A stretch of DNA of 37,076 nucleotides from an uncultured Pseudomonadota bacterium (GTDB lineage: Bacteria; Pseudomonadota; Gammaproteobacteria; Burkholderiales; SG8-41), in assembly GCA_946885605.1 (NCBI GenBank), contig CAMPGR010000024.1, positions 1 to 37,076 of the forward strand. The letters run 5' to 3'. Shown here in pieces: positions 9,192-18,367 of the stretch; position 1 is the stretch's first letter; each line of letters starts with the position of its first letter. The notes beneath the pieces were generated by a model. It was not told the origin of the DNA, made no database searches, and was given only the letters and a program-made list of their open reading frames with translations. The position numbers were made by a program, and so were the translations under genes.

Positions 9192-10646
9192 GTGGCAGAG
9201 CAGTCCAGGCCGGAACTGCTGATCGTAGACGACGATCCGCTCATCACCGACACGCTCGACTTCGTTCTCGGCCGGGACTTCTCGGTTCAGGTCGCGGAAT
9301 CGCGCGCGCAGGCGAAGACCCTGCTGCGGCAGATGGAGCATCCGCCGCAGCTCGCGCTGATCGACCTCGGGCTGCCGCCCACCCCGCACCGTCCGGACGA
9401 AGGCTTTCGGCTGATCAGCGAGCTCGTCGCTTATTCGCCCGGCATCAAGATCGTCGTGCTCTCCGGGCAGAGCGACGAGACGAACGCTCGTCACGCGCGC
9501 ACGCTGGGGGCAATCGAGTTCGTCGCGAAGCCATGCGAGCCGGCAAAATTGAAGGAACTGCTCAAGCGCGCGCTCGAGATCCGCGACGCTGAGCTCGGCG
9601 CGGCCCCCGAGGGCGGGCTGCTCGGCCGCAGCCTCCTTGTCGAAAAGCTCAGGCAGCAGATCGCCCAGTTTGCGGACGCGCCGTTCCCGGTGCTGATCGA
9701 AGGGGAATCGGGAAGCGGCAAGGAGCTCGTCGCCCGTTCGCTCCACCTGCTGAGCCGCCGCGCCGGGCGGCCGTTCCTTGCGCTCAATTGCGCCGCCATT
9801 TCCCCGACATTGGTCGAGCCGACGCTTTTCGGCTACGCCAAGGGCGCGTTCACCGGGGCGACCGCACCGCGATCCGGGTACTTCGAGGATGCCAAGGAGT
9901 CGACGCTGTTCCTCGATGAAATCGGGGAGCTGCCGCTCGAGTTGCAGGCAAAGCTCCTGCGCGTGCTGGAAAACGGCGAATTCCAGCGCGTGGGCGAAAC
10001 GCAGAGCCGCCGCTCCAATGCGCGCGTCGTTGCAGCGACCAATCGCGACATGCGCGCCGAGATCCGTGCGGGACGGTTCCGCGCGGACCTCTACCACCGC
10101 CTTTCGGTCTTTACGATTGGCGTGCCGGCGCTGCGCGATCTCGGCGACGACAAGTGCATGCTCCTCGATCATTACCGTGAGTTCTACGCCCACCAGGGCG
10201 GCGTGCAGCCTTTCGAGCTCGACCGCAACGCGATGGACCTCTGGCTCGACTACAGTTTTCCTGGGAACGTGCGCGAGTTGAGAAACATCGTGATTCGTCT
10301 CACCACCAAATATGCGGGCCAGATGGTCGGTGCAGAACAGCTGCAATCGGAGCTCGACATGGAAAGCATGGACATCGATCTGCCCGGACTGCCCATGGGG
10401 CAGGACTTCAAGTCGCTGCTCGAGGCCGCGCGCCGGCACCTGCAAGTGCAGAAGAATTTCAACCTCGACCTGACTTTACGGCAGTGGGAACGCGGCTACG
10501 TGGAGGCTGCGCTGCTTGTGACGCAGGGCAACCTCACCCAGGCTGCGAAGCTCCTGGGCATACACCGCACGACGCTCTACAGCCGCATGCAGAACTACAC
10601 GAATCAGGGCGACGCGGACAGGGCCTCTCCGCCAACCGGGAAATAG
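9192..10646 (+). CDS. Sigma-54-dependent response regulator, PrsR-like
   Basis: This is a three-domain NtrC-type activator of 484 residues. An N-terminal receiver domain (about 1-125) has the acidic pocket DDD at 13-15, the phospho-acceptor Asp58 in LIDLGLPP and the Lys of FVAKP near 110. The AAA+ domain follows, with Walker A GESGSGKE (171-178), the sigma-54-contacting loop GAFTGA (218-223) and Walker B LFLDEIGELP. A Fis-type helix-turn-helix lies at the C-terminus (LTQAAKLLGIHRTTLYSRM). The spacing of the receiver and the LPP motif resemble PrsR, the PEP-CTERM system regulator. The start is a GTG at 9192 with GGGAGG nine bases upstream. It should activate -24/-12 promoters such as that at 26520-26534. 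The likely kinase is at 23003-24742. Confidence 0.94.
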   Translation: MAEQSRPELLIVDDDPLITDTLDFVLGRDFSVQVAESRAQAKTLLRQMEHPPQLALIDLGLPPTPHRPDEGFRLISELVAYSPGIKIVVLSGQSDETNARHARTLGAIEFVAKPCEPAKLKELLKRALEIRDAELGAAPEGGLLGRSLLVEKLRQQIAQFADAPFPVLIEGESGSGKELVARSLHLLSRRAGRPFLALNCAAISPTLVEPTLFGYAKGAFTGATAPRSGYFEDAKESTLFLDEIGELPLELQAKLLRVLENGEFQRVGETQSRRSNARVVAATNRDMRAEIRAGRFRADLYHRLSVFTIGVPALRDLGDDKCMLLDHYREFYAHQGGVQPFELDRNAMDLWLDYSFPGNVRELRNIVIRLTTKYAGQMVGAEQLQSELDMESMDIDLPGLPMGQDFKSLLEAARRHLQVQKNFNLDLTLRQWERGYVEAALLVTQGNLTQAAKLLGIHRTTLYSRMQNYTNQGDADRASPPTGK

Positions 10647-10668
10647 CGGCGCACGCCGCCAGGACCTT

Positions 10669-12132
10669 ATGTATCACAGTCATTTCGGACTGGACCAGGC
10701 TCCATTTCGAATCACGCCGAATACCGGCTTCTTTTTCAGCGGCGGGAACCGTGGCGCGATACTGGAAGCGTTGATCTATGCGATCACGCACGGCGAAGGG
10801 ATCGTCAAGGTCACGGGAGAGGTGGGCAGCGGCAAGACCATGCTCTGCAACATGCTGCAGGCGCGGCTGCCCGCACACGTCGAGACCGTCTATCTCGCGC
10901 ATCCGAACGTGCAGCCGGATGAGATCCTGCACGCCATCGCGTTCGAGCTGCAGCTCGACATCGCGCGCGACGCGCCGCGCGTGGAGGTGATGCACCGCAT
11001 CCAGGAACATCTCCTCAAGCGCCACGCCGAAGGCAGGCGCGTCGTGATGTTCGTGGAGGAGTCGCAGAGCATGCCGCTTGCGACACTGGAGGAAATCCGG
11101 CTGCTCTCGAACCTCGAGACCCGCAGCGACAAGCTCCTCCAGATCGTGCTCTTTGGCCAGCCGGAACTGGACGACAACCTGCGCGACCCCGCCATCCGGC
11201 AGTTGAAAGAGCGCATCACCCACAGCTTCCGGCTCGGGCCGCTCAGCGCAACCGAGACGCGGGACTACCTCATGTTCCGCCTGCGAGCCGCCGGCTACCG
11301 TGGTCCGGACCTGTTCGCGGAAGGGGTCGTCCGTCACATTGCGCGCGTATCGCATGGCCTTACCCGGCGCATCAACCTGATCGCAGACAAGGCGCTGCTT
11401 GCCGCTTTTTCCGAGAACACGCACACGATCCGGATGCGCCACGTCAAAGCAGCGTCGCGCGACACCGAATTCGGCAGAGAATCGCTGCGGACGTCGCGGC
11501 CACGTCTCGCATGGGGCACAGCGCTTGTCGTGGCCGGTGCGGCGGGCGGCGCGCTCGCTTATGCATGGGTAATGGGTCACGGCAGCGCGGAGACGGCCGT
11601 GGTAAAAGACGCCAGCCATGTCGCGAATGCAGCATTGATTCCGCGACGCGACCCGGTCGCGGCGGGGCACGCGCCGGCAGAGGCAGAACGGGCGCAGGGC
11701 GCTCAAACTTCGTCCGCCACGGTTGCACCACAAGCGCGCTCGGCCGCCACGGCGGCCGAGCAGAAGGAGACCCACCCCGCGAGCGCTGTCGAATCGACCC
11801 TGGTCGACCAGCGATTTGCCGCCACGCGGGAATGGCTGGCCGAGGCCCAGCCCGGAATTTACAGTATCCAACTGATGGGGATCGAGGACGAACGTCTGCT
11901 CAAGCACCACCTCAATGACATAGCTAAATCCGTTGAGATTAATAAGGTTTTTTTGTATCGTACCATTGCCAGTCGCAAGGCATCGCTGACGGTGCTGTAC
12001 GGCAGCTTCAGCGACCGCCGGGCAGCGCAGGATGCGCTGGAAGCACTGCCCTCGGCGCTCAAGTTGAACCGGCCCATCCTGCGTACCGTGCGCGGCATAC
12101 GCACAGAGATAATGCGGCATCGAAGTTCTTGA
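10669..12132 (+). CDS. mshM: MshM/ExeA-like AAA ATPase with SPOR-like C-terminus
   Basis: The N-terminal half (about 1-270) is an ExeA/GspA-type AAA ATPase: it starts MYHSHFGLDQAPFRITPNT, has Walker A GEVGSGKT (50-57), and later GQPELDDNLRDPAIRQLKERI and LTRRINLIADKALLAA. The Walker B position reads VVMFVEES, with Glu replacing the usual Asp. A single transmembrane helix at about 283-305 and a low-complexity Ala-rich linker (about 310-390) lead to a C-terminal segment (GIYSIQLMG ... LTVLYGSFSDRRAAQDAL) that looks like a SPOR domain. Such proteins help insert or position the secretin through the peptidoglycan; a SPOR domain would bind denuded glycan strands. The ATG at 10669 has AGGA just upstream, 22 bases after the regulator. 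It precedes the MshL secretin. Confidence 0.88.
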   Translation: MYHSHFGLDQAPFRITPNTGFFFSGGNRGAILEALIYAITHGEGIVKVTGEVGSGKTMLCNMLQARLPAHVETVYLAHPNVQPDEILHAIAFELQLDIARDAPRVEVMHRIQEHLLKRHAEGRRVVMFVEESQSMPLATLEEIRLLSNLETRSDKLLQIVLFGQPELDDNLRDPAIRQLKERITHSFRLGPLSATETRDYLMFRLRAAGYRGPDLFAEGVVRHIARVSHGLTRRINLIADKALLAAFSENTHTIRMRHVKAASRDTEFGRESLRTSRPRLAWGTALVVAGAAGGALAYAWVMGHGSAETAVVKDASHVANAALIPRRDPVAAGHAPAEAERAQGAQTSSATVAPQARSAATAAEQKETHPASAVESTLVDQRFAATREWLAEAQPGIYSIQLMGIEDERLLKHHLNDIAKSVEINKVFLYRTIASRKASLTVLYGSFSDRRAAQDALEALPSALKLNRPILRTVRGIRTEIMRHRSS

Positions 12133-12193
12133 TCGCGGCGCCGCACGACTTTTTTGCTGAATCGCGTCCGTGCGGTTGAGCGGGGGGAGCACA

Positions 12194-14068
12194 ATGATGC
12201 AGAAAGCAGGCTCTGTGGCCGTTGACCCACCGGTCGGCGCGCCTTCGCTCGCGCGGACCGCGCGCCTCCATTCAGCCGGTACCGAAGAAGCAACGCTGCG
12301 CGCCCTCCTCGTGCTTCTTGTCCTGGGCGGGTGTGCCGATATTCGCCCGCACGTCCCGGACTCCGAAGGACATATTGCGGCGCCGCAGGTGAAACCACCG
12401 GCCGACACCGCCATCCCGCCCCCCGCACACACGAGCACCTTCGTGCCGCCGCCCAAGCCCACGGTACAGCCGCAGACCTACAGCGTGGTCGTGAACGAGG
12501 TGCCGGTGAAGGAGCTGCTGCTCGCGCTTGCCCGCGATACGAAGCAGAACATCGACATCCATCCCGGGCTGCAGGGACGCGTAAGCCTGAACGCCATCAA
12601 CGAAACGCTGCCCGCGATCCTGGAACGCATCGCGCTGCAGGTGGACATGCGCTACCGCGTCGAAGGCAACACGATCATCGTGTCGCCCGACACGCCGTAT
12701 CTGCGCACCTACCGCGTGAATTACGTCAACATCACGCGCGACACGACATCGGTGATAGGGGTATCCGGGGAGCTGAGTGTCGCAACGGGGGGCGCGGCTG
12801 CGCCCGGGGGTGCCGCTCCCGCCCCGAGTCAAGCGCCGGCTGGCGGGGCAACCGGCTCGAGCACTGTCGTGCGCACCGTATCGAGAAACGACTTCTGGGA
12901 GCAGCTGCGCGACAACATCCGCTCGATCCTTGCCGCCACACGGGCGCGGACACTCAATGCGGAGGAGAAGGTAAGGATCGCGGAAGAACAGCGCTCCGCA
13001 CGCGAGACGGCGCTCAAGCAGGCCGAAGCGGTCGCGCGCGCGGGACAGGGTGCGACCGCACTCTACGCCGCGGCATTCCGCAGCACGCCGCCGTCACCGC
13101 TCGCCGATGTCCGCGACGACATCGTCATCAATCCGGTGAGCGGCACGGTGAGCGTGCTCGCCACCGATCGGCAGCACCGCCTGATTCAGCAGCATCTCGA
13201 CAGCGTCATCGCCGCCGTGCAACGGCAGGTCCTGATCGAGGCGACGATCGTGGAAGTGCAGCTTTCCGAGGCCTACCAGGGCGGCGTGGACTGGAACCGC
13301 ATCTCGACCAGCGGCGGCATCGCGTTTTCACAGGCGCTGCTTGCAAGCAAGCTTGCCACTGCCCCCTTCGTGGCATTGTTCTACAACCAGAACAACCAGC
13401 GCCCCAGCCACGTGAGCCTCACCATCAAGCTACTCGAGCAGTTCGGCCGCACACGCGTGCTCTCGAGCCCCAAACTCATGGCCCTCAACAACCAGACGGC
13501 CCTGCTCAAGGTGGTGGACAATGTCGTCTATTTCGACGTCCAGGCGCAGACGTCGCAGGCTGTCAACGCCGGGACGCTCACCACGGCGACCACCACAGCC
13601 CGCACCGTCGCGGTCGGCATGGTGATGGGCGTCACACCGCAGATCAACGATGACGGCCGTGTATCGATTACCGTGCGGCCCACGATTTCCCGCGTTACGC
13701 GCTTTGTGGAGGACCCCAACCCGCTGCTCGCAGCCGCAGGCGTGCGCAACCAGGTGCCGGAGATCCAGACGCGCGAGATGGAATCGGTGCTCCAGGTGGG
13801 GAGCGGCCAGACGGTCATCCTCGGCGGACTCATGCAAAACGAGGCGCGGCGCGACCGCGACCAGGTGCCCGTCATCGGCAGCGACCCCAGGGTCGGCGAC
13901 CTTTTCGCGTTCCGTGACGAGCGCGCCGTGAAAACGGAGCTCGTGGTTTTCCTGCGGCCGACCGTCGTGACCAATCCATCCCTCGAAAGCGACGAGCTCA
14001 GGTCCTTCCAGCGCTTCCTGCCGCAGCCCGAGCTGCCGCCTTCCGGGAGCGCGGGCGCTCCGCGATGA
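12194..14068 (+). CDS. mshL: MSHA-type pilus secretin MshL
   Basis: MshL forms the outer-membrane secretin channel for an MSHA-type pilus. The product of 624 residues has a lipobox LGGC (Cys47 from the ATG at 12194), an N-terminal secretin/TonB short domain (SVVVNEVPVKELLLALARDTKQNI), a long inserted region with Ala/Gly/Pro-rich stretches, and a C-terminal secretin domain (VLIEATIVEVQLSEAYQGGVDW ... SSPKLMALNNQTALLKVVDNVVYFDV ... VILGGLMQNE ... VPVIGSDPRVGDLF). GGGGAG precedes the ATGs at 12194 and 12197. About 35 residues lie before the hydrophobic core of the lipoprotein signal, which is long; a later non-ATG start is possible. It overlaps the next gene by four bases (ATGA). Confidence 0.92.
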   Translation: MMQKAGSVAVDPPVGAPSLARTARLHSAGTEEATLRALLVLLVLGGCADIRPHVPDSEGHIAAPQVKPPADTAIPPPAHTSTFVPPPKPTVQPQTYSVVVNEVPVKELLLALARDTKQNIDIHPGLQGRVSLNAINETLPAILERIALQVDMRYRVEGNTIIVSPDTPYLRTYRVNYVNITRDTTSVIGVSGELSVATGGAAAPGGAAPAPSQAPAGGATGSSTVVRTVSRNDFWEQLRDNIRSILAATRARTLNAEEKVRIAEEQRSARETALKQAEAVARAGQGATALYAAAFRSTPPSPLADVRDDIVINPVSGTVSVLATDRQHRLIQQHLDSVIAAVQRQVLIEATIVEVQLSEAYQGGVDWNRISTSGGIAFSQALLASKLATAPFVALFYNQNNQRPSHVSLTIKLLEQFGRTRVLSSPKLMALNNQTALLKVVDNVVYFDVQAQTSQAVNAGTLTTATTTARTVAVGMVMGVTPQINDDGRVSITVRPTISRVTRFVEDPNPLLAAAGVRNQVPEIQTREMESVLQVGSGQTVILGGLMQNEARRDRDQVPVIGSDPRVGDLFAFRDERAVKTELVVFLRPTVVTNPSLESDELRSFQRFLPQPELPPSGSAGAPR

Positions 14069-15321
14069 GCCTCCTCATGAAGGCCTTGGAAAAGGCCGCC
14101 AAGGACCGCGGCGAAGCGCGCGCCGAACAAGCTTCGACGCCGGCGGAATCCCGGCCGGAACTCTCGCTCGCGCTCGAGCTCCTTGCCGCGGATACGCCTT
14201 CCCCGCGACTGCGCGAAGACGGCAGCCGGACGAGCGCCCGCAACGAGACAGCGTCCGGCGAATATCGCAGCGAAGCGGCGCGCGCCGCGGCCGTCATGCA
14301 GGCCGGGCAGGACAACGAGAGCGGGATCGGCGCGTATCTTCGCGATCGGCCGGTCGTGCTTTTCGGTGCATTGGCCGTGCTGTTCGCGATCGCATTCGGC
14401 GCATACGTTTACATGCAGATCTTTCATCCCGGGCTGTTGTTACGCCCTGCCCCACCGCCGGCGCTGCCTCCGCAAGTGGTCGAAGCACCACGACCGGCCG
14501 CGCCTGCGGCATCCGAACCCATATCGACCGCCTCGCTGCTTCGCCTGTCCACGCCCGCTGCGTCGGCCACACCTCAGGAAACGCCGCCCGCGACGCCATC
14601 TTTCGATCGCGTCGCACCGGACGCGCCGACCGATGCAGCGCCGCCCCGCGCGCCGCCAAAGCCGCTGGTGGTGCGGCCTGCGGAAAAACCCGAGCCGGCC
14701 CAGCCGCGCAACACTATCGTCGTGAAGCGCGGGGATGCGGCACCGCGCTTGAACCCGCTCCTCGCCGAAGCCTACGCCGCCCTGCAGGCGGGACGGCTCG
14801 AGCAGGCGACGCAACTCTACTCGGCGCTTCTGCGCGCCGAGCCGAAGAATGTCGATGCGCTGCTTGGGCTGGCAGCGATTGCGGTGCGTGAGGGAAGAGC
14901 CGACGACGCTGCGATGCGCTACAGGTCGGTACTGGAAGGCGATCCGCGGAATGCGACTGCCCAGGCGGGACTCATCGCGCTCACCGGGCGCGTCGACCCG
15001 ATCGCCGCGGAGTCGTACCTGAAGCAGCTCGTCGCACGCGAACCGAATGCGTTCGTCTACTTCACGCTCGGCAATCTCTACGCCGATCAGTCGTTGTGGG
15101 CGCAGGCGCAGCAGGCGTATTTCCAGGCGCATCATCTCGAGCCGGAAAATCCCGACTACGTCTACAACCTCGCGGTGGGCCTCGAGCACATCAGTCAACC
15201 GCGGCTTGCCCTCGCCTTCTACCGCCGCGCTGTGGAGCTCGCCGCCGGCCGCACCTATATCAACTTCGATTCCGCCCGCGCCCGCGAGCGCATCGCCGTC
15301 CTCGCCTCGCGGGTGGAGTAG
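14065..15321 (+). CDS. mshN: MshN-like TPR membrane protein
   Basis: A bitopic inner-membrane protein of 418 residues. It begins with the conserved cytoplasmic motif MSLLMKALEKAAKDR, seen in TPR proteins of MSHA and related loci, has one transmembrane helix at about 95-117 (VVLFGALAVLFAIAFGAYVY), then a Pro/Ala-rich periplasmic linker (about 125-225), and ends in at least four TPR-like repeats (about 230-415, for example LAEAYAALQAGRLEQATQLYSALL and VYFTLGNLYADQSLWAQAQQAYFQA). The periplasmic TPR part probably binds another assembly protein such as the secretin. Its ATG overlaps the mshL stop, and mshE follows two bases after its stop, so the genes are translationally linked. Its exact role in MSHA assembly is not established. 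Confidence 0.87.
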   Translation: MSLLMKALEKAAKDRGEARAEQASTPAESRPELSLALELLAADTPSPRLREDGSRTSARNETASGEYRSEAARAAAVMQAGQDNESGIGAYLRDRPVVLFGALAVLFAIAFGAYVYMQIFHPGLLLRPAPPPALPPQVVEAPRPAAPAASEPISTASLLRLSTPAASATPQETPPATPSFDRVAPDAPTDAAPPRAPPKPLVVRPAEKPEPAQPRNTIVVKRGDAAPRLNPLLAEAYAALQAGRLEQATQLYSALLRAEPKNVDALLGLAAIAVREGRADDAAMRYRSVLEGDPRNATAQAGLIALTGRVDPIAAESYLKQLVAREPNAFVYFTLGNLYADQSLWAQAQQAYFQAHHLEPENPDYVYNLAVGLEHISQPRLALAFYRRAVELAAGRTYINFDSARARERIAVLASRVE

Positions 15322-15323
15322 GC

Positions 15324-17027
15324 ATGGCGGAATTGCGCAAGAAGCTGCGGCTTGGAGAACTGCTCGTGCAGCAGGGGCTCCTCACCAGCGACCAGCTCGC
15401 CATCGCGCTCGCCGAGCAGCGCCGCAGCAACGTGCCGATCGGCCGGCTGCTGGTGCGGCTCGGCTTCGTCACGGAAACCGCGATCCGCGACATCATGGCG
15501 CGGTCCATCGGCCAGGAGTCGATCGATCTCGCCCAGGTGGTCGCCGACTCCGAGGCGCTCAGGATGGTGCCGCAGGAGTTCGCTCGCCGCAATCGCGTGC
15601 TGCCGATCGCCTACGAGCCGGCCGAGCACGTGCTCACCGTCGCCACGCCGGAAATCTTCAACGTGGTCGCGATGGATCAGCTGCGCGCGATGCTCGGCCC
15701 CGGCATCGAGGTCAAGACGCAGTTCGCCAGTGAAGCGCAGCTCGAGAACTTCATCGATCAGTTCTACGGCTACGAGCTGTCGGTCGACGGCATCCTGCAC
15801 GAGATCGAAACCGGTGAAGTCGATTACGAAAGCCTGCAGGTCGGCGGCGACGAGTACACGCAGCCCATGGTGCGGCTGGTCAATGCGTTGCTCGTCGACG
15901 CGGTGAAGCGCTGCGCATCCGACATCCACTTCGAGCCCGAATACGCCTTCATGCGCATTCGCTACCGCATCGACGGGGTGCTGGAGACGGTGCGCAGCCT
16001 CCACAAGAGCTTCATGCCCGGCATTACGGTGCGGCTCAAGGTGGTGAGCGACATGAACATCGCCGAGACGCGCGCGCCTCAGGACGGACGGCTCTCGCTC
16101 ACGCTTTCCGGGCGGCAGGTCGATTTTCGCGTCTCGACGCAGCCCACGATCTATGGCGAGAACATCGTGCTGCGCGTGCTGGACCGCGAGAAGTCCATCA
16201 TCAGCCTGGAGCGCATGAACCTCGCGGCCGGCACGCTCGCCAAGTTGAAGCTCATGCTGGCGCGCCCCGAAGGCATCCTCATCGTCACCGGCCCGACCGG
16301 CAGCGGCAAGACGACGACACTCTATTCGCTCCTCGCCCAGGTGAACGACGAGACGGTCAATATCATGACGCTGGAGGATCCGGTCGAGTATCCGTTGACG
16401 CTCATGCGTCAGACCTCGGTGAATGAGGTCGCGCGGATGGATTTTGCGAACGGCATACGCTCCATCATGCGCCAGGACCCGGATATCATCCTGGTGGGCG
16501 AGGTCCGCGACAAGGAGACGGCGGAGATGGCATTCCGCGCCGCCATGACCGGCCACCAGGTCTTCACGACGCTGCATACCAATTCCGCGCTCGGCGCGTT
16601 TCCACGCCTGCTCGATATCGGGATTCAGCCAGCGATCATGGCCGGCAATATCATCGGCGTGATCGCGCAGCGCCTGGCGCGCGTCCTCTGCCCGCACTGC
16701 AAGGAACCCTATACGCCGAGCGCCGAAGAACGCTTGCTGCTCGGTGAAGGGGGCGACGGTGTTGCGAAGCTCTACCGGGCCGCGGGGTGCCGGCATTGTG
16801 ACAACAAGGGTTACCGCGGCCGCACCGCCATCATGGAGCTCCTCGTGATGAACAGCGAAATGGACGAGCTCGTCGCGCGCGGGGCCACGGTGCGCGAACT
16901 GCGGGCGGCCGCCATGGCGAACGAATTTCGCCCGCTGGCGCAGGAGGGCATCCGCCGGGTCGCGGACGGCACGACGAGCCTCGCTGAAATGGCGCGCGCG
17001 GTAGATCTGACCGGGCGGCACGATTAG
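15324..17027 (+). CDS. mshE: Pilus extension ATPase MshE (GspE/PilB family)
   Basis: This cytoplasmic hexameric ATPase drives pilus extension. The 567-residue protein begins with an MshEN domain: residues 9-32 match the cyclic di-GMP-binding motif (Arg9-Leu-Gly, Gly18, Leu25, Leu29, Gln32), and a second, similar copy follows at 38-64 with Pro-Ile-Gly at its start. The GspE core has Walker A GPTGSGKT (323-330), an Asp-box LEDPVEYPL, Walker B DPDIILVGEVRD and the His-box TTLHTNSALGA. A tetra-Cys zinc site is present at C456, C459, C489 and C492. The gene follows mshN by two bases. Loss of key residues is not seen, so it should be active and c-di-GMP responsive. Confidence 0.95.
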   Translation: MAELRKKLRLGELLVQQGLLTSDQLAIALAEQRRSNVPIGRLLVRLGFVTETAIRDIMARSIGQESIDLAQVVADSEALRMVPQEFARRNRVLPIAYEPAEHVLTVATPEIFNVVAMDQLRAMLGPGIEVKTQFASEAQLENFIDQFYGYELSVDGILHEIETGEVDYESLQVGGDEYTQPMVRLVNALLVDAVKRCASDIHFEPEYAFMRIRYRIDGVLETVRSLHKSFMPGITVRLKVVSDMNIAETRAPQDGRLSLTLSGRQVDFRVSTQPTIYGENIVLRVLDREKSIISLERMNLAAGTLAKLKLMLARPEGILIVTGPTGSGKTTTLYSLLAQVNDETVNIMTLEDPVEYPLTLMRQTSVNEVARMDFANGIRSIMRQDPDIILVGEVRDKETAEMAFRAAMTGHQVFTTLHTNSALGAFPRLLDIGIQPAIMAGNIIGVIAQRLARVLCPHCKEPYTPSAEERLLLGEGGDGVAKLYRAAGCRHCDNKGYRGRTAIMELLVMNSEMDELVARGATVRELRAAAMANEFRPLAQEGIRRVADGTTSLAEMARAVDLTGRHD

Positions 17028-17118
17028 CCGTTTGACATTCATGCGCGGCGAATGGCGGGCGGCCAAGGCATCGCGCGCGGCAGGCGCGCCGAACCCTATG
17101 CACAGCGGGATCGGGTGA

Positions 17119-18327
17119 GTGGCCAGCTTCAAGTACAAGGCTGTCGATCGAGGGGGACGGCCGGCGCGCGGCACGCTCGATGCGGTGAACGAAGTCGACC
17201 TCGAACTGCGCCTGCGGCGCATGGGGCTCGACCTGATCACGTATCGCGCGGTCGACGAGAAGGCGTCGCCATTCGGCGCGCGCGGCAGGATCACCCGACA
17301 GGATCTCATCAACTTCTGCTTCGATATGGAGCAGATGAACCGCTCGGGCATTCCGCTCATCGACGGACTGCGCGACCTGCGCGACACCCTCGACAACCCG
17401 CGCTTTCGCGAAGTGCTGACGGCAATGACCGAAGACATGGAAGGCGGCAAGGTGCTCTCTCAATGCATGGCGGTGCACCCGGAGGTCTTCGACAACGTCT
17501 TCGTGAGCCTTGTCAAAGCCGGAGAGCAGACCGGCCGCATGCCGGAGGTATTCGAAAGCCTCGCATCCGCGCTCAAATGGCAGGACGAGCTCGTCTCGCA
17601 GACCCAGCGGCTCCTGATCTACCCCGCCATGGTGCTCGCAGTGGTCGTCGCCGTCATCGCATTCCTCCTCGTGTTCCTCGTGCCGCAGGTGGTCACGCTG
17701 CTCAAGTCGATGGGCATCGCGGTGCCGGCGCAAACCCGCGTGCTCATCCTTGCCTCCGATGTCGTCGTGGGATATTGGCCGGTGCTCGTCGCTCTGCCTC
17801 TCGCGGCCGCCGCCGGCCTCTTCTATGCCATCAGGAAAAGCGCCGCGGCCGCCTATTTCTGGGACTACGCGAAATTGCACGTGCCCGTGACCGGGCCCAT
17901 CCTGCAGAAGATCATTCTCGCGCGCTTTGCGAACTTCTTTGCGCTCATGTACCAATCCGGCATCACCGTGCTCGACGCGCTGAAGACGTGCGAGGCGATC
18001 GTGGACAATCGCGTGATCGCGGACGGCGTGATGCGCGCGGGGCAGCAGATCTCCGCCGGGGAGAATCTGTCGGAAGCCTTCCGCAATCTGGGCGTTTTCC
18101 CGCCGCTCGTCGTGCGCATGCTCCACGTGGGCGAGAACACCGGAGCGCTCGATACGGCGCTCAACAACATCAATTACTTCTACAGCCGTGACGTGCGCGA
18201 GTCGGTGGACAAGCTCTTGAAGTTGATGGAGCCCACGCTCACGCTGGGCCTGGGCGTCATACTTGCTCTCATCATCTGGTCGGTGTTGTCGCCGGTGTAT
18301 GATATTTTGGGCAAGCTGAGATTCTAG
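17119..18327 (+). CDS. mshG: Pilus platform protein MshG (GspF/PilC family)
   Basis: MshG is the polytopic inner-membrane platform that couples the extension ATPase to pilin assembly. The 402-residue product starts at a GTG (17119) giving the family N-terminus VASFKYKAVDRGG, followed by two T2SSF domains: DLINFCFDMEQMNRSGIPLIDGLRDL with GKVLSQCMAVHPEVFDNVFVSLVKAGEQTG, then RFANFFALMYQSGITVLDALKTCE with LVVRMLHVGENTGALDTAL. Three transmembrane segments are visible, two central (about 170-225) and one at the C-terminus (LTLGLGVILALIIWSVLSPVYDI). A 91-base gap after mshE holds no gene and no clear terminator. Confidence 0.94.
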   Translation: MASFKYKAVDRGGRPARGTLDAVNEVDLELRLRRMGLDLITYRAVDEKASPFGARGRITRQDLINFCFDMEQMNRSGIPLIDGLRDLRDTLDNPRFREVLTAMTEDMEGGKVLSQCMAVHPEVFDNVFVSLVKAGEQTGRMPEVFESLASALKWQDELVSQTQRLLIYPAMVLAVVVAVIAFLLVFLVPQVVTLLKSMGIAVPAQTRVLILASDVVVGYWPVLVALPLAAAAGLFYAIRKSAAAAYFWDYAKLHVPVTGPILQKIILARFANFFALMYQSGITVLDALKTCEAIVDNRVIADGVMRAGQQISAGENLSEAFRNLGVFPPLVVRMLHVGENTGALDTALNNINYFYSRDVRESVDKLLKLMEPTLTLGLGVILALIIWSVLSPVYDILGKLRF

Positions 18328-18367
18328 TGCAGATGGTTTTTCGACCCGTTGCACAAGGACCGATAGG

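Noticed and set aside
12140..12162. CACGACTTTTTTGC before mshL as a sigma-54 promoter
   Set aside because: The TTGC half is present, but the spacing to the CACG part is two bases too long and the GG is not at the -24 position.
10534..12462. A 642-codon open frame on the minus strand
   Set aside because: It is antisense to the MshM-like gene and neighbours, which have clear motifs; no domain is visible in it.
15255..17450. A 731-codon open frame on the minus strand
   Set aside because: It lies antisense to mshE and the start of mshG, which have strong family motifs. Long antisense frames are common at this GC content, and the product shows no known domain and is rich in Arg, His and Asp.
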